Shown: piece by piece, positions 7,584-15,970 of the stretch
How positions within the stretch are numbered: position 1 is the stretch's first letter
How the letters are laid out: every line of letters starts with the position of its first letter
Source: Sphingomonas sp. Leaf357
Lineage (GTDB): Bacteria > Pseudomonadota > Alphaproteobacteria > Sphingomonadales > Sphingomonadaceae
NCBI RefSeq assembly: GCF_001423845.1
Contig: NZ_LMPM01000001.1
Location: 2,344,153-2,408,152 of the forward strand
Length of the DNA stretch: 64,000 bases
Direction of reading: 5' to 3'
Position numbers and translations under genes: made by a program
Notes under the pieces: model-generated
Told to the model about the DNA's origin: nothing
Database searches by the model: none
The model's input: only the letters and a program-made list of their open reading frames with translations

Positions 7584-10360
7584 CACACCTCACGCGGCGC
7601 GAGACGCTTGCGCTTCTGACCGCGTCGATCGGCACGCCGTCGCTCGCTGCACAGGCCGAAGCGATCGGCACGCTTCTGCCCCGCGACCTGCGTATCGACC
7701 ATCGCATCGCGCCGGCGGGGCTGGCGACCGCACGGCCGAGATTCGGCTGGACGCTCGCCGCGCGCGATCCGGCGCAGCGCAATCTGCGCCAGTCCGCCGC
7801 ACGCGTGATCGTCACCGATCCCGGCGGTACGACCTTGTTCGATAGCGGGCGCATCGACGGTCCGTCGCTCGCGCTCGTGCCGCCGCAGGACCTCGCGCTG
7901 CCCGCGCAGACGCCGCTAGACTGGCGCGTCATGGTCTGGGATCAGGATGCACGCGCATCGCCCTGGAGCAGACCCGCGCGGTTCGTGACCGGGGTCGAGG
8001 GCGCTTGGCGAGGATTCTGGATCGCCGCGGAACGCGATGGCCCGATCACTGCGCCGCCCAGCGAAGGCGCTCCGCCCGCGACGTCCACTTATACGCTGCC
8101 GCTGCTCCGCCGTGCCTTCAGGATCCAGCGTGCGGTGCGGCATGCCGTGCTCTGCGTAGCGGGGCTCGGGGCGCATACGCTCAGCATCAACGGGCGCGAG
8201 CCGTCGCGGGCTTTGCTCAACCCCGGATGGACCGATTTTCGCAAGACGGTGCTGTACGAGACGATCGATATCACCGATCATTTGCGCGTCGGGGCGAACA
8301 TGCTCGGCATCCGCCTGGGTGGCGGCATGTACGACGTCGCAAAGCGACCCGGGCGATACACCAAGTTCGTCGGGTCGTTCGGTGCCCCCAAGCTGATCCT
8401 GCAACTCCGCATCGTGCACGACGATGGCAGCGAACGCTGGATCGTCAGCGACGGCGATTGGCGGACGCGGCCGGGGCCGATCCTGTTTTCCTCGATCTTC
8501 GGCGGCGAGGATCACGATGCGCGCCGCGAACCGATCGGCTGGGATCTGCCCGATGCCGGCGATGCGGGCTGGGCACCGGTCGTGGCGACGACGGGCCCCG
8601 GCGGGGCGCTGCGGCCGCAGACGACGCCCGGCCTGACCGTCGCGGAAAAGCTGAAGACCGTCGCGGTGACGCATCCCGCCCCCGGCATCGCGGTGCACGA
8701 TCTCGGCCGCAACATCGCAGGTCGCCCACGCCTCACCGTGCGCGGCAAGCCCGGCACGACGATCCGCATCACGCCGGGCGAATTGCTCGACGCTGCCGGC
8801 CGCGTCACCCAGGCGAGCATGGGTGCCTCCGCGCGCGAGGCGATCCGGTTCGATTACACCCTCGGCGGATGCGGCGACGATGAGGACGAACAGGTGTGGA
8901 CGCCGCGCTTCGCTTATACCGGCTTCCGGTATCTCGAGGTCGAGGGGGAGGGCGTCGTCGCGCTGGATGGCGAGTTCATTCGCGCCGATCTGGCGTCGAG
9001 CGGCGGCTTTGCTTGCAGCGACCCGCACATCGAAGCGATTTACGGCCTGATCCGACAGGCGGTGCTGAGCAATGTCGCGACCGTCCTCACCGATTGTCCA
9101 CATCGCGAAAAGCTCGGTTGGTTGGAACAGACCTGGCTCAATGCCGGGACGGTATTCCATACGATCGAGGCGCTGCCGCTTTACGACAAGACGCTCGGCG
9201 ACATCATCGACGCGCAGCGCGACGACGGAATGGTCCCGTCGATCGCCCCGGAATATATCCGCTTCGTCTATCCCAACGGGCAGGACACGCCGTTCCGGCA
9301 TTCGCCCGAATGGGGTTCGGCGGTGGTGCAGAGCCCATGGGCGGCGTACCGCTTCGGTGGCGATCCGGCGATCCTCGCACGGGCATGGCCGGCGATGCGG
9401 CGGTATATGGACTATCTGGCGACGCGGTCGGTTGATGCCACTCTCGATGTCGGGCTTGGCGACTGGTACGATATCGGCCCCAATCCGCCGGGCGCAGCGC
9501 AATTGACGAGCCGTGCCTTCACCGGCACCGCGATCTGGTACGCCGATCTGCGGGCGATGCAGGCGATCGCGACGATCCTGGACAAACCGGCGGAGGCGGC
9601 GGCGTGTGCCGGTCAGGCCGATCGGCTGAAGGCGATCATCAACGCCCGCTTTCTCGATCCCGGAACCGGCGGATATGATCGCAACAGCCAGACGGCCAAC
9701 GCGATGGCGCTCGTCCTCGATCTGCCACCGGCCGAGCGACGCGACGCGGTGCTCAACCATCTGATCGCCGATATCCGCGCGCGTGGCGACCATGTTTCGG
9801 CGGGCGATATCGGCTTCCATTATGTCGTGCGCGCGCTTGCCGCCGCGGCGCCAGAACGGCTCGCCGTAATGCTCGCGCGGCGCGATGCGCCCAGTTACGG
9901 CGCGCAACTTGCCAAGGGCGCGACCGCGCTGACCGAAGCGTGGGACGCCAATCCGTCGTCTTCGCAAAACCATTTCATGCTCGGTCACGCAATGTCCTGG
10001 CTGTTTACGGGACTGTGCGGGATCGACTGCGATTTCGCGCGCGGTGTCGAAGACGCGCTATGGATCGCGCCTACGCCGGTCCCCGGTATCACAGCCGCGG
10101 CCGCATGGCTGGTCACGCCGTTCGGTACGGTGCGGACTCGTTGGCGGACAGTGCGCGGCCGCTTCCATCTCGACGTCGCCATACCTGCCGGCGCAAGCGC
10201 GCGGATCCGTATGCCCGCCACCACTGCAAACACGATCCGCGAGAGCGGACGTCCGCTGTCGGCGCGACCCGAGATCGGCGTATCCAAAGGTCCGCTAGGG
10301 GCAATCGACCTACGCGTCGGGTCGGGCACGTACCGATTTACGGCGTCGCTCTCCACCTGA
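7580..10360 (+). CDS. GH78 alpha-L-rhamnosidase, Tat-type signal
   Basis: The ATG at 7580 overlaps the GH95 stop (ATGA). The protein is 926 aa, typical of multidomain GH78. A twin-arginine-like motif (TRRETLALLTASIG) precedes the cleavage region near LAAQAEA. Blocks in order are an Fn3-like PRFGWTL region, the N-terminal carbohydrate-binding jelly roll (GLGAHTLSING, LNPGWTDFRKTVLYE, RLGGGMYDV), the catalytic (alpha/alpha)6 barrel with DCPHREKLGWLEQ near residue 505 holding the acidic catalytic cluster, and a C-terminal beta-sandwich. The family removes terminal alpha-L-rhamnose from pectic, flavonoid or exopolysaccharide glycans. It is the last gene of the operon; the next gene is convergent 24 bp away. 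Confidence 0.95.
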   Translation: MTHLTRRETLALLTASIGTPSLAAQAEAIGTLLPRDLRIDHRIAPAGLATARPRFGWTLAARDPAQRNLRQSAARVIVTDPGGTTLFDSGRIDGPSLALVPPQDLALPAQTPLDWRVMVWDQDARASPWSRPARFVTGVEGAWRGFWIAAERDGPITAPPSEGAPPATSTYTLPLLRRAFRIQRAVRHAVLCVAGLGAHTLSINGREPSRALLNPGWTDFRKTVLYETIDITDHLRVGANMLGIRLGGGMYDVAKRPGRYTKFVGSFGAPKLILQLRIVHDDGSERWIVSDGDWRTRPGPILFSSIFGGEDHDARREPIGWDLPDAGDAGWAPVVATTGPGGALRPQTTPGLTVAEKLKTVAVTHPAPGIAVHDLGRNIAGRPRLTVRGKPGTTIRITPGELLDAAGRVTQASMGASAREAIRFDYTLGGCGDDEDEQVWTPRFAYTGFRYLEVEGEGVVALDGEFIRADLASSGGFACSDPHIEAIYGLIRQAVLSNVATVLTDCPHREKLGWLEQTWLNAGTVFHTIEALPLYDKTLGDIIDAQRDDGMVPSIAPEYIRFVYPNGQDTPFRHSPEWGSAVVQSPWAAYRFGGDPAILARAWPAMRRYMDYLATRSVDATLDVGLGDWYDIGPNPPGAAQLTSRAFTGTAIWYADLRAMQAIATILDKPAEAAACAGQADRLKAIINARFLDPGTGGYDRNSQTANAMALVLDLPPAERRDAVLNHLIADIRARGDHVSAGDIGFHYVVRALAAAAPERLAVMLARRDAPSYGAQLAKGATALTEAWDANPSSSQNHFMLGHAMSWLFTGLCGIDCDFARGVEDALWIAPTPVPGITAAAAWLVTPFGTVRTRWRTVRGRFHLDVAIPAGASARIRMPATTANTIRESGRPLSARPEIGVSKGPLGAIDLRVGSGTYRFTASLST

Positions 10361-10384
10361 AGCGCGACGAAGTCGTTCCTCTCT

Positions 10385-11254
10385 TCATGGCACGCCGAAG
10401 GTCCAGCCTTCGGTGCGCGCAATATGGGGCGTAAGGGCGTCCGGGTGCCACAACTCCGGTCGGTTTGCGACGGCCCGAAGCCACGCGGTGGTGAGGATCG
10501 CGTCGGTGGCATGGTCGTCATACTTCGCGAGCGGGGCATGCGGCGCGGTGCCGAGCGCCTCGAGCGCAAGATCGAGCGTTTCGCCGTCGCGGATCTTGCT
10601 GATGCCCTTGCGCAATCGTGCGGCACGGGCGGCGATGGTCGTGTAGATTTCAACGATCACCGGGCCGGCGTCCAGCACCGGGTCGAATGGCCAGACCGGG
10701 ACGATCCCGTTCAGGCGGTGCAGCACGCGCATTCCCGTGAGGCTGGACTTGCCCACTTGGGCCGCGCCTACCAGGTTGAAGCAGCTCGACGGCGAAAGCC
10801 CCATCGCCTGCTGCCCGGACTCGCAGATGCGGAGCCGCCCGCGACCGCCGGAAAAAAGATCGCCGCAATCCAGATGCTGGCGAAAATGGCGGCGCACCTC
10901 TGGATCGCGCAGGAAACTCGCCGCGGCGAGATGGTCGTCATCTGACGACGCTTCATCGACCAGCGCCCACAACGCTTTCGCGTCGGGCGGCGACTGCGAC
11001 CAGCCCGGAAAATACGCGCCCAGATCCACGAACGGTAATGCAGGGGACAGGTCCAGGCCAATCAGGATATCGGTTCGCGCTTCGGCATGGTGCCGCAGCG
11101 AATCGAGGATCGCACCGCGTGACCAGCCGCCCTCCGGCGCGAGTAGATGCGGTGCGGCATCGCCGGTGACGGCGTGGGCCACGGCCAACCCCTTCGGCCG
11201 GGCAACCGCCTGCCCGGACCAATCGATCACCGAGAAATGCCGGAATTCCCTCAA
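10385..11254 (-). CDS. Uncharacterised protein with RNase-H-like (DUF429-type) fold
   Basis: The protein has 289 aa and no signal sequence. I recognise only the outline of a DUF429/RuvC-like RNase H fold: a first strand with Asp (FSVIDWSGQ, residues 7-15), a second strand with LIGLDLS near residue 65, and a C-terminal acidic helix (YDDHATDAILTTAWLR) where such folds place their last Asp. These three acidic sites could be a metal-binding nuclease centre. The function is unknown. It lies convergent to the GH operon and 58 bp downstream of rarA on the same strand, so it may be read from the rarA promoter. Confidence 0.75.
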   Translation of the reverse strand: MREFRHFSVIDWSGQAVARPKGLAVAHAVTGDAAPHLLAPEGGWSRGAILDSLRHHAEARTDILIGLDLSPALPFVDLGAYFPGWSQSPPDAKALWALVDEASSDDDHLAAASFLRDPEVRRHFRQHLDCGDLFSGGRGRLRICESGQQAMGLSPSSCFNLVGAAQVGKSSLTGMRVLHRLNGIVPVWPFDPVLDAGPVIVEIYTTIAARAARLRKGISKIRDGETLDLALEALGTAPHAPLAKYDDHATDAILTTAWLRAVANRPELWHPDALTPHIARTEGWTFGVP

Positions 11255-11312
11255 GACCGGCCGCCGAACGCCTCGCGTGGTGCCGCCGGTGCATCGCTAA
11301 ACCAGGCCCGGG

Positions 11313-12626
11313 TCATTCCTGCCGTTTCCGCAATTCGTCCCACCACGCCATGCGTTCGGAAATCCGCTTTTCCATGCCGCGCTCGGTCGGTTGGTAGAAG
11401 GTGTGCGGAGCCATTTCGGCGGGCCAATAATTGGCACCGGAAAAGCCTTCCTCGGCATCGTGGTCGTAGGCGTAGCCCTTCCCGTAACCGATGTCCTTCA
11501 TCAGCTTGGTGGGCGCATTGAGGATATTCTCCGGCGGCATCAGCGATCCGGTCTCCCTCGCCGAGCGCCACGCGGCCTTCTGGGCCTTGTAGGCGGCGTT
11601 CGATTTGGGCGCGGTGGCGAGGTACAGGCAGGCCTGCGCGATGGCGAGTTCGCCTTCGGGACTGCCAAGGAAATCGTACGTGTCCTTCGCGGCGATGCAT
11701 TGCACGAGCGCGTTCGGATCGGCGAGCCCGATATCTTCCACGGCCGCGCGGGTCAGGCGACGCAGCAGGTAGAGCGGTTCCTCGCCCGCCGTCAGCATCC
11801 GTGCGAGATAATAAAGCGCGGCCTGCGGGTCGCTGCCGCGGATCGATTTATGCAGCGCGCTGATCAGGTTGTAATGCCCCTCGCGATCCTTGTCGTACAC
11901 CGCGACGCGGCGTTGCAGGAACGCCGACAGCCCGGCGGGATCGAGCGGTTCGGGCAGGTCGACCGAGAACAATGTCTCTGCCTGATTAAGCAGGAAACGG
12001 CCGTCGCCATCGGCCTGCGCGACCATCGCGTCGCGCGCGTCGGAGGTGAGGGGGAGGGGGCGACCCTCGGCGTCCTCGGCGCGGTTGAGCAATTTGGTCA
12101 AGGCGGTGGCATCTAGGCGATGCAGGATCAGCACCTGCGCACGGCTGAGCACGGCGGCGTTGAGTTCGAAGCTGGGATTCTCGGTCGTGGCCCCGACGAG
12201 GGTGACGGTGCCGTCCTCGACATAGGGCAGGAAGCCGTCCTGTTGCGCGCGGTTGAAGCGGTGGATCTCGTCCACGAACAACAAGGTGCGCTTGCCGATC
12301 CGGGCATGTTCGCGCGCCTCGGCAAAGGCCTTCTTGAGATCGGCGACGCCGGAGAACACGGCGGAGATCGCGACGAAGCGCAAATCCACCGCATCGGCGA
12401 GCAGGCGGGCGATCGTCGTCTTGCCGGTGCCGGGCGGCCCCCACAGGATCATCGACGACAGGCGACCGGCAGCGACCATCCGCCCGATCGAACCTTCGGG
12501 CCCGGTGATGTGATCCTGCCCGACGACCTCGGTCAGCGTGCGTGGACGCAGGCGATCGGCGAGCGGCGCGTTTTCGGGTGGTGCCTCGCGGGCGGGGGGA
12601 TCGAAGGGGGCGAAGAGATCGGACAT
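11313..12626 (-). CDS. rarA: Replication-associated recombination protein A (AAA+ ATPase)
   Basis: The protein has 437 aa, the usual size for RarA/MgsA. It has Walker A GPPGTGKTT near residue 64, Walker B LLFVDEIHRFN near residue 115, sensor 1 GATTENPS, then the family-specific C-terminal part: ALYYLARML (where the Arg finger/sensor 2 helices sit), RRLTRAAVEDIGLADP and a tetramerisation domain ending in YFPEGM-like NYWPAEMAPHTFYQPTERG. RarA acts at stalled replication forks, with SSB-bound DNA ends, in gap and fork repair. The upstream 218 bp hold a family A palindromic repeat and then the PadR promoter on the other strand. Confidence 0.96.
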   Translation of the reverse strand: MSDLFAPFDPPAREAPPENAPLADRLRPRTLTEVVGQDHITGPEGSIGRMVAAGRLSSMILWGPPGTGKTTIARLLADAVDLRFVAISAVFSGVADLKKAFAEAREHARIGKRTLLFVDEIHRFNRAQQDGFLPYVEDGTVTLVGATTENPSFELNAAVLSRAQVLILHRLDATALTKLLNRAEDAEGRPLPLTSDARDAMVAQADGDGRFLLNQAETLFSVDLPEPLDPAGLSAFLQRRVAVYDKDREGHYNLISALHKSIRGSDPQAALYYLARMLTAGEEPLYLLRRLTRAAVEDIGLADPNALVQCIAAKDTYDFLGSPEGELAIAQACLYLATAPKSNAAYKAQKAAWRSARETGSLMPPENILNAPTKLMKDIGYGKGYAYDHDAEEGFSGANYWPAEMAPHTFYQPTERGMEKRISERMAWWDELRKRQE

Positions 12627-12663
12627 CTGGAGAGAAGATAGGCGCTGCGATGTCTGCTCACCA

Positions 12664-12763
12664 CCCCGTCATGCCGGACTTGATCCGGCATCCAACGCGC
12701 CGCGATCGGTTCCGATGCTGGGTTTGCGGCACGGTGAATCCCGGATCGGGTCCGGGATGACGG
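12664..12763. repeat. Intergenic palindromic repeat, family A
   Basis: Two divergent hairpin arms sit between rarA and the PadR gene: a left arm starting ccgtcatgccggacttgat and a right arm ending tcgggtccgggatgacgg. The arms are inverted copies of each other (GTCATSCCGG...CCGGSATGAC). The same layout recurs at 13804, 39141 and 40722. It carries no ORF. Confidence 0.75.
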
Positions 12764-12799
12764 ATTTTTTGTCTGGAACGCTCTTGCCAAAACTATTTC

Positions 12800-12811
12800 A
12801 AGATATATCTT
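12800..12811. promoter_or_regulatory. Perfect 12-bp palindrome upstream of the PadR gene, candidate operator
   Basis: The sequence aagatatatctt is a perfect palindrome centred 39-40 bp before the PadR start codon. It is AT-rich in a GC-rich region, so it overlaps the probable promoter. PadR regulators, including E. coli YqjI, commonly autoregulate by binding such inverted repeats. That it is the operator of the adjacent gene is inference. Confidence 0.55.
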
Positions 12812-12844
12812 AGAGCCATCGTGTTATTGAAAGGACGAATTTAG

Positions 12845-13459
12845 ATGATAGTTTTCGAAAGAGGCAGCCGTGGCGGCCACAACAAGCATGGCATGCGGCA
12901 CGGCGGCCCCGGTGGCCGGGTTTTCGGCGGGCGGGGTGGTTTCTCCGTGCGCTGGGGCGGCGGCGATGAAGGCGGGCCGCGTGGTCCGGGCCGCGGGCGT
13001 CGTATGTTCGACAGCGGCGAGCTTCGCCTCGTACTGCTCAAGCTGATCGCGGAGCAACCGCGTCACGGTTACGACCTGATCCGCGAGATCGAGGGCCGTA
13101 CCGGCGGTGCCTATGCGCCAAGCCCGGGCGTCGTGTATCCGACGATCACCATGCTCGACGATATGGGTATGATCGAGGAGCAGAAGGCCGAGGGCGCGAA
13201 GAAGCAGTTCGCGATCACCGTCGCCGGTCAGGCGTTGCTCACCGAACGCGAGGCCGAAATCGAGGCGTTGTTTGGGCGGCTGGCCGATGTCGGCGCCGAG
13301 CGGCAGCGCACCGATGGCGGGCCGATCCGGCGCGCGATGGGCAACCTTCGCCTGGTGTTGCAGCAGCGGCTGACCGCCGAGGATATCGACGCGGATCGCC
13401 TGCATGAAGTGGCGGCCTTGCTCGACGAGGTCGCGCAGAAGATCGAGCGGCTGAAATGA
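12845..13459 (+). CDS. PadR-family regulator, YqjI-like
   Basis: The protein has 204 aa, with an AAGGA ribosome binding site 9 bp before the ATG. Residues 1-50 are a flexible Gly/Arg/His-rich tail. Residues 55-130 are a PadR winged helix (GELRLVLLKLI, HGYDLIREIE, SPGVVYPTITMLDD, KKQFAIT), followed by a helical dimerisation part. The tail-plus-HTH layout and the wording of the HTH closely resemble E. coli YqjI, a nickel/iron-linked repressor of the ferric reductase gene yqjH. Here the tail has a few His but no Cys, so metal sensing is uncertain. It overlaps the DUF2218 gene by 4 bp, and the palindrome at 12800 suggests autoregulation. Confidence 0.9.
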   Translation: MIVFERGSRGGHNKHGMRHGGPGGRVFGGRGGFSVRWGGGDEGGPRGPGRGRRMFDSGELRLVLLKLIAEQPRHGYDLIREIEGRTGGAYAPSPGVVYPTITMLDDMGMIEEQKAEGAKKQFAITVAGQALLTEREAEIEALFGRLADVGAERQRTDGGPIRRAMGNLRLVLQQRLTAEDIDADRLHEVAALLDEVAQKIERLK

Positions 13460-13776
13460 GCGGCCCGGTCAGCGCAACGGCTTCGGTGCCGACGACGAGC
13501 GGGAGCAAATATCTCCAGCAATTGTGCAAGCATTGGCAGCACAATCTGACGGTGGAGTTCACGCCCGAGCACGGCACCGTAGTGTTTCCCAAGGATGCGC
13601 GCGGCGCGGACTGGCCGGCCGATGCGCTGGTGACGTTCGATGCCAAGGCGGAAACGCTGGAGGTGCGGATCGATGCCTCCGTGGAAGGGCAGCTTGAGGG
13701 ATTGAAGGGCGCGGTCGCCCGACATCTCGACCGGTTCGCGTTTCGCGAGGCTCCGCTGGCGTTTGATTGGCGCTGA
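13456..13776 (+). CDS. DUF2218 domain protein
   Basis: The protein has 106 aa; the ATG overlaps the PadR stop (ATGA). The sequence matches the small DUF2218 family: a KYLQQLCKHW helix, VEFTPEHGTVVF strand pair, and a C-terminal helix HLDRFAFRE followed by LAFDW. In other proteobacteria DUF2218 genes lie beside siderophore-interacting ferric reductases and YqjI-like regulators, which suggests an iron-related role of unknown mechanism. No reductase gene is adjacent here. It is cytoplasmic, with no signal or membrane segment. Confidence 0.88.
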   Translation: MSGPVSATASVPTTSGSKYLQQLCKHWQHNLTVEFTPEHGTVVFPKDARGADWPADALVTFDAKAETLEVRIDASVEGQLEGLKGAVARHLDRFAFREAPLAFDWR

Positions 13777-13803
13777 GTTTCTGATCGTCGCTCATCCCCA
13801 ATC

Positions 13804-13884
13804 GTCATGCCAGCGCAGGCTGGCATCTCAAGCGGCGGCACCGCGCTCGCCTCTTAGAGACCCCAGCCTTCGCTGGGGTGACGG
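13804..13884. repeat. Intergenic palindromic repeat, family A
   Basis: Two arms: cgtcatgccagcgcaggctggcat on the left and a mirrored arm with ccccagccttcgctggggtgacg on the right. Each arm is itself a hairpin. It lies between the convergent DUF2218 and glycosyltransferase genes, where it might work as a bidirectional terminator. Confidence 0.7.
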
Positions 13885-13925
13885 TCGCGGGAAGCTGGGC
13901 TGACGGCAGGGGATGTGGCCGGCTT

Positions 13926-15077
13926 CTAACCCGCCGTGCGCGCCACCAACTCCAGATACGCATCCAGCACCGACTGGTTGACGCTGTCCCATTGATAGGT
14001 CGCCGCCTTGGCGTGACCCGCCGCGCCCTGGGCGCGGCGGGCTTCGTCGTCTTCGACCAGACGCTGGATCGCGTCGGCATAGGCATTCACGTCGCGCGGT
14101 GGCACGAGGAAACCGTTCACGCCGTCCTCGATCAGGTCGACCGCGCCGGTCGCGCGCGCGGCGACTACGGGGACGGAGGCGGCCATCGCCTCCAGCGTCA
14201 CGTTGCCGAACGTCTCGGTGACGCTGGGGTTGAACAGCATGTCCATCGACGCGACGGCCCGGCCGAGATCGTCGCCGCGCTGGAAACCGGCAAAGGCGGC
14301 GTCGGGCACGCGCTCGGCGAACCAGTCGCGCGCCGGGCCGTCACCGATCACCAGCACGCGATGCTTCACCCCGCGCACCTTCAACGCCGCGACCACGTCA
14401 GCGAAGATATCCAGCCCCTTCTCCAGCACCAGCCGGCCGAGGAAACCGATCGCCACCTCGTCATCGGCGATGCCGAGCGAGCGCCGCCACACCAGATCGC
14501 GCGCCTTGGGCGAGAAGCGATCATGGTCCACGCCGCGCGACCAGATCGAGATCGGCGTCGTCACGCCCCACTCACGAATCAGCTCGGCCATCGACTGGCC
14601 CGGCGTCACCACCCGATCGACTCGGTTGTAGAAACGCGTCAGCAACCGGATCGCGGCCGGAGCGAGCCAGCCGATCTTGTAATAGCTGCCATAGGTCTCG
14701 AACCGCGTATGCAGCGACGCTAGCGACGGGATGCCGCGCCGCCGGGCATAGCTGACCGCTGCATGGCCAAGAAATTCCGGTGCGGCGACATGGATCACGT
14801 TGGGCGCGAACGCCTCGAGATCGCGGCGCGTGCCGGGGGGCATGCCCCAGGCGAGCTTGTACTCGTCCCGCCCGGCCGGAATCTTGAACGCGGCCACCTT
14901 GATCAGATCCCCGGTCGGAGCGAACGCCGGGCGGCTGCTGGTCGGTGAATATACCCGGACCGTCACGCCCTTCGACAGCAGATAGCCGACGAGCAGGTTC
15001 AGCGCCTGATTGGCACCGTCGCGCGTGTAGTTATAGTTGCCGCTGAAGAGGGCGACGCGGAGGTCCGTCGGCTGCAT
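13926..15077 (-). CDS. GT4-type glycosyltransferase
   Basis: The start is ATG at 15077 (MQPTDLRVALFSGNYNYTRDGAN); an upstream extension in frame is antisense of the next region and unlike the family. The protein is 383 aa with two Rossmann domains (GT-B). The N-terminal half has RDGANQALNLLVGYL and HVAAPEFLG; the C-terminal half has GFLGRLVLEKGLD and the E-x7-E donor-site motif ETFGNVTLE near residue 285, then NGFLVPPRD. Relatives include MgtA-like alpha-mannosyl- and alpha-glucosyl/glucuronosyltransferases that act on diacylglycerol, but the acceptor cannot be read from sequence. It is divergent from the GST gene. Confidence 0.9.
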   Translation of the reverse strand: MQPTDLRVALFSGNYNYTRDGANQALNLLVGYLLSKGVTVRVYSPTSSRPAFAPTGDLIKVAAFKIPAGRDEYKLAWGMPPGTRRDLEAFAPNVIHVAAPEFLGHAAVSYARRRGIPSLASLHTRFETYGSYYKIGWLAPAAIRLLTRFYNRVDRVVTPGQSMAELIREWGVTTPISIWSRGVDHDRFSPKARDLVWRRSLGIADDEVAIGFLGRLVLEKGLDIFADVVAALKVRGVKHRVLVIGDGPARDWFAERVPDAAFAGFQRGDDLGRAVASMDMLFNPSVTETFGNVTLEAMAASVPVVAARATGAVDLIEDGVNGFLVPPRDVNAYADAIQRLVEDDEARRAQGAAGHAKAATYQWDSVNQSVLDAYLELVARTAG

Positions 15078-15155
15078 GGTGGCGCGGCCATAGCGAAGCG
15101 CGGGGGCTGTGACTATCTCCCGCAGACCCGCCTTGTCCAAATGGAGTTTCGCGCC

Positions 15156-15860
15156 ATGACCGATCTGTCCGCCTTCCCGATCACATCGCATTGGCCTGCG
15201 CAGGACCCGACCCGGATCCAGCTCTATTCGCTGCCCACGCCCAACGGCGTGAAGGCATCCATCATGCTGGAGGAAACCGGGTTGCCGTATGAGGCGCATC
15301 TGGTCGATTTCGCCAAGAACGACCAGAAGTCGGAGGCGTTCGTCTCACTCAACCCCAACGGCAAGATCCCGGCGATGATCGATCCGGACGGCCCCGGCGG
15401 TAAACCGATCGGGCTGTTCGAAAGCGGCGCTATCCTGCTGTATCTCGCGGAGAAGACGGGCACGCTGCTCGGAAGCGGACCGGCGGATCGCTGGCATGCG
15501 ATCCAATGGGTGATGTTCCAGATGGGCGGTGTCGGGCCGATGTTCGGGCAACTCGGCTTCTTCAACAAGTTCGCCGGCAAGGATTGGGAGGATAAGCGGC
15601 CGCTCGGCCGCTATGTCGAAGAATCGAAGCGGTTGCTCGGTGTGATGGATGCGGCGCTGACCGGGAAGACGTGGTTCCTGGGCGACGACTATTCGATCGC
15701 CGATATCGCGATGATCGGATGGGTAAACAACCTGATCACGTTCTACGAAGCTCGCGAGATCGTCGGCTTCGAGGATTACAGGAACGTTGGCGCGTGGCTC
15801 GATCGCGGCTTGGCGCGGCCCGCGGTGCAACGCGGATTGAAGATTCCCGCAAGGGGGTAA
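15156..15860 (+). CDS. Glutathione S-transferase, nu class (YfcG/Ure2-like)
   Basis: The start at 15156 gives 234 aa and has GGAG 10 bp upstream; an ATG at 15141 would add five residues. The N-terminal thioredoxin fold has the nu-class PTPNGVKASIMLEE motif (Thr/Asn active site rather than Ser/Cys), NPNGKIPAMID with the cis-Pro, and LFESGAILLYLAEKTG, the ESxA glutathione site. The C-terminal helical domain includes WFLGDDYSIADIAMIGW. Nu-class GSTs such as YfcG have disulfide-bond oxidoreductase activity with glutathione. It is a stand-alone gene in the cytoplasm. Confidence 0.92.
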   Translation: MTDLSAFPITSHWPAQDPTRIQLYSLPTPNGVKASIMLEETGLPYEAHLVDFAKNDQKSEAFVSLNPNGKIPAMIDPDGPGGKPIGLFESGAILLYLAEKTGTLLGSGPADRWHAIQWVMFQMGGVGPMFGQLGFFNKFAGKDWEDKRPLGRYVEESKRLLGVMDAALTGKTWFLGDDYSIADIAMIGWVNNLITFYEAREIVGFEDYRNVGAWLDRGLARPAVQRGLKIPARG

Positions 15861-15878
15861 AGGTCGCTTGTTCTAGTT

Positions 15879-15893
15879 GTTCTTCTTACGTTC
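15879..15893 (+). promoter_or_regulatory. Alphaproteobacterial LexA (SOS) box upstream of radA
   Basis: GTTC at 15879, seven bases, then GTTC at 15890, i.e. GTTC-N7-GTTC, the direct-repeat LexA operator known from Caulobacter and Rhizobiales. It ends 77 bp before the radA ATG. A third GTTC at 15870 is out of register. Control of radA by LexA is inferred. Confidence 0.6.
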
Positions 15894-15970
15894 TCGCTAT
15901 ATGAGGCGGTCATGCGTCGGTCAGCCGTCAAACGAGACAAGGCGGACGGCGGTTCGAAATAGAAGGCAGG

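Noticed and set aside
7916..9988. 690-codon minus-strand frame opposite GH78
   Set aside because: Same reasons: no recognisable fold, and GH78 motifs on the plus strand are continuous.
15870..15882. GTTC at 15870 with GTTC at 15879 as a second LexA box
   Set aside because: The spacer is five bases, not seven, so it does not fit the operator.
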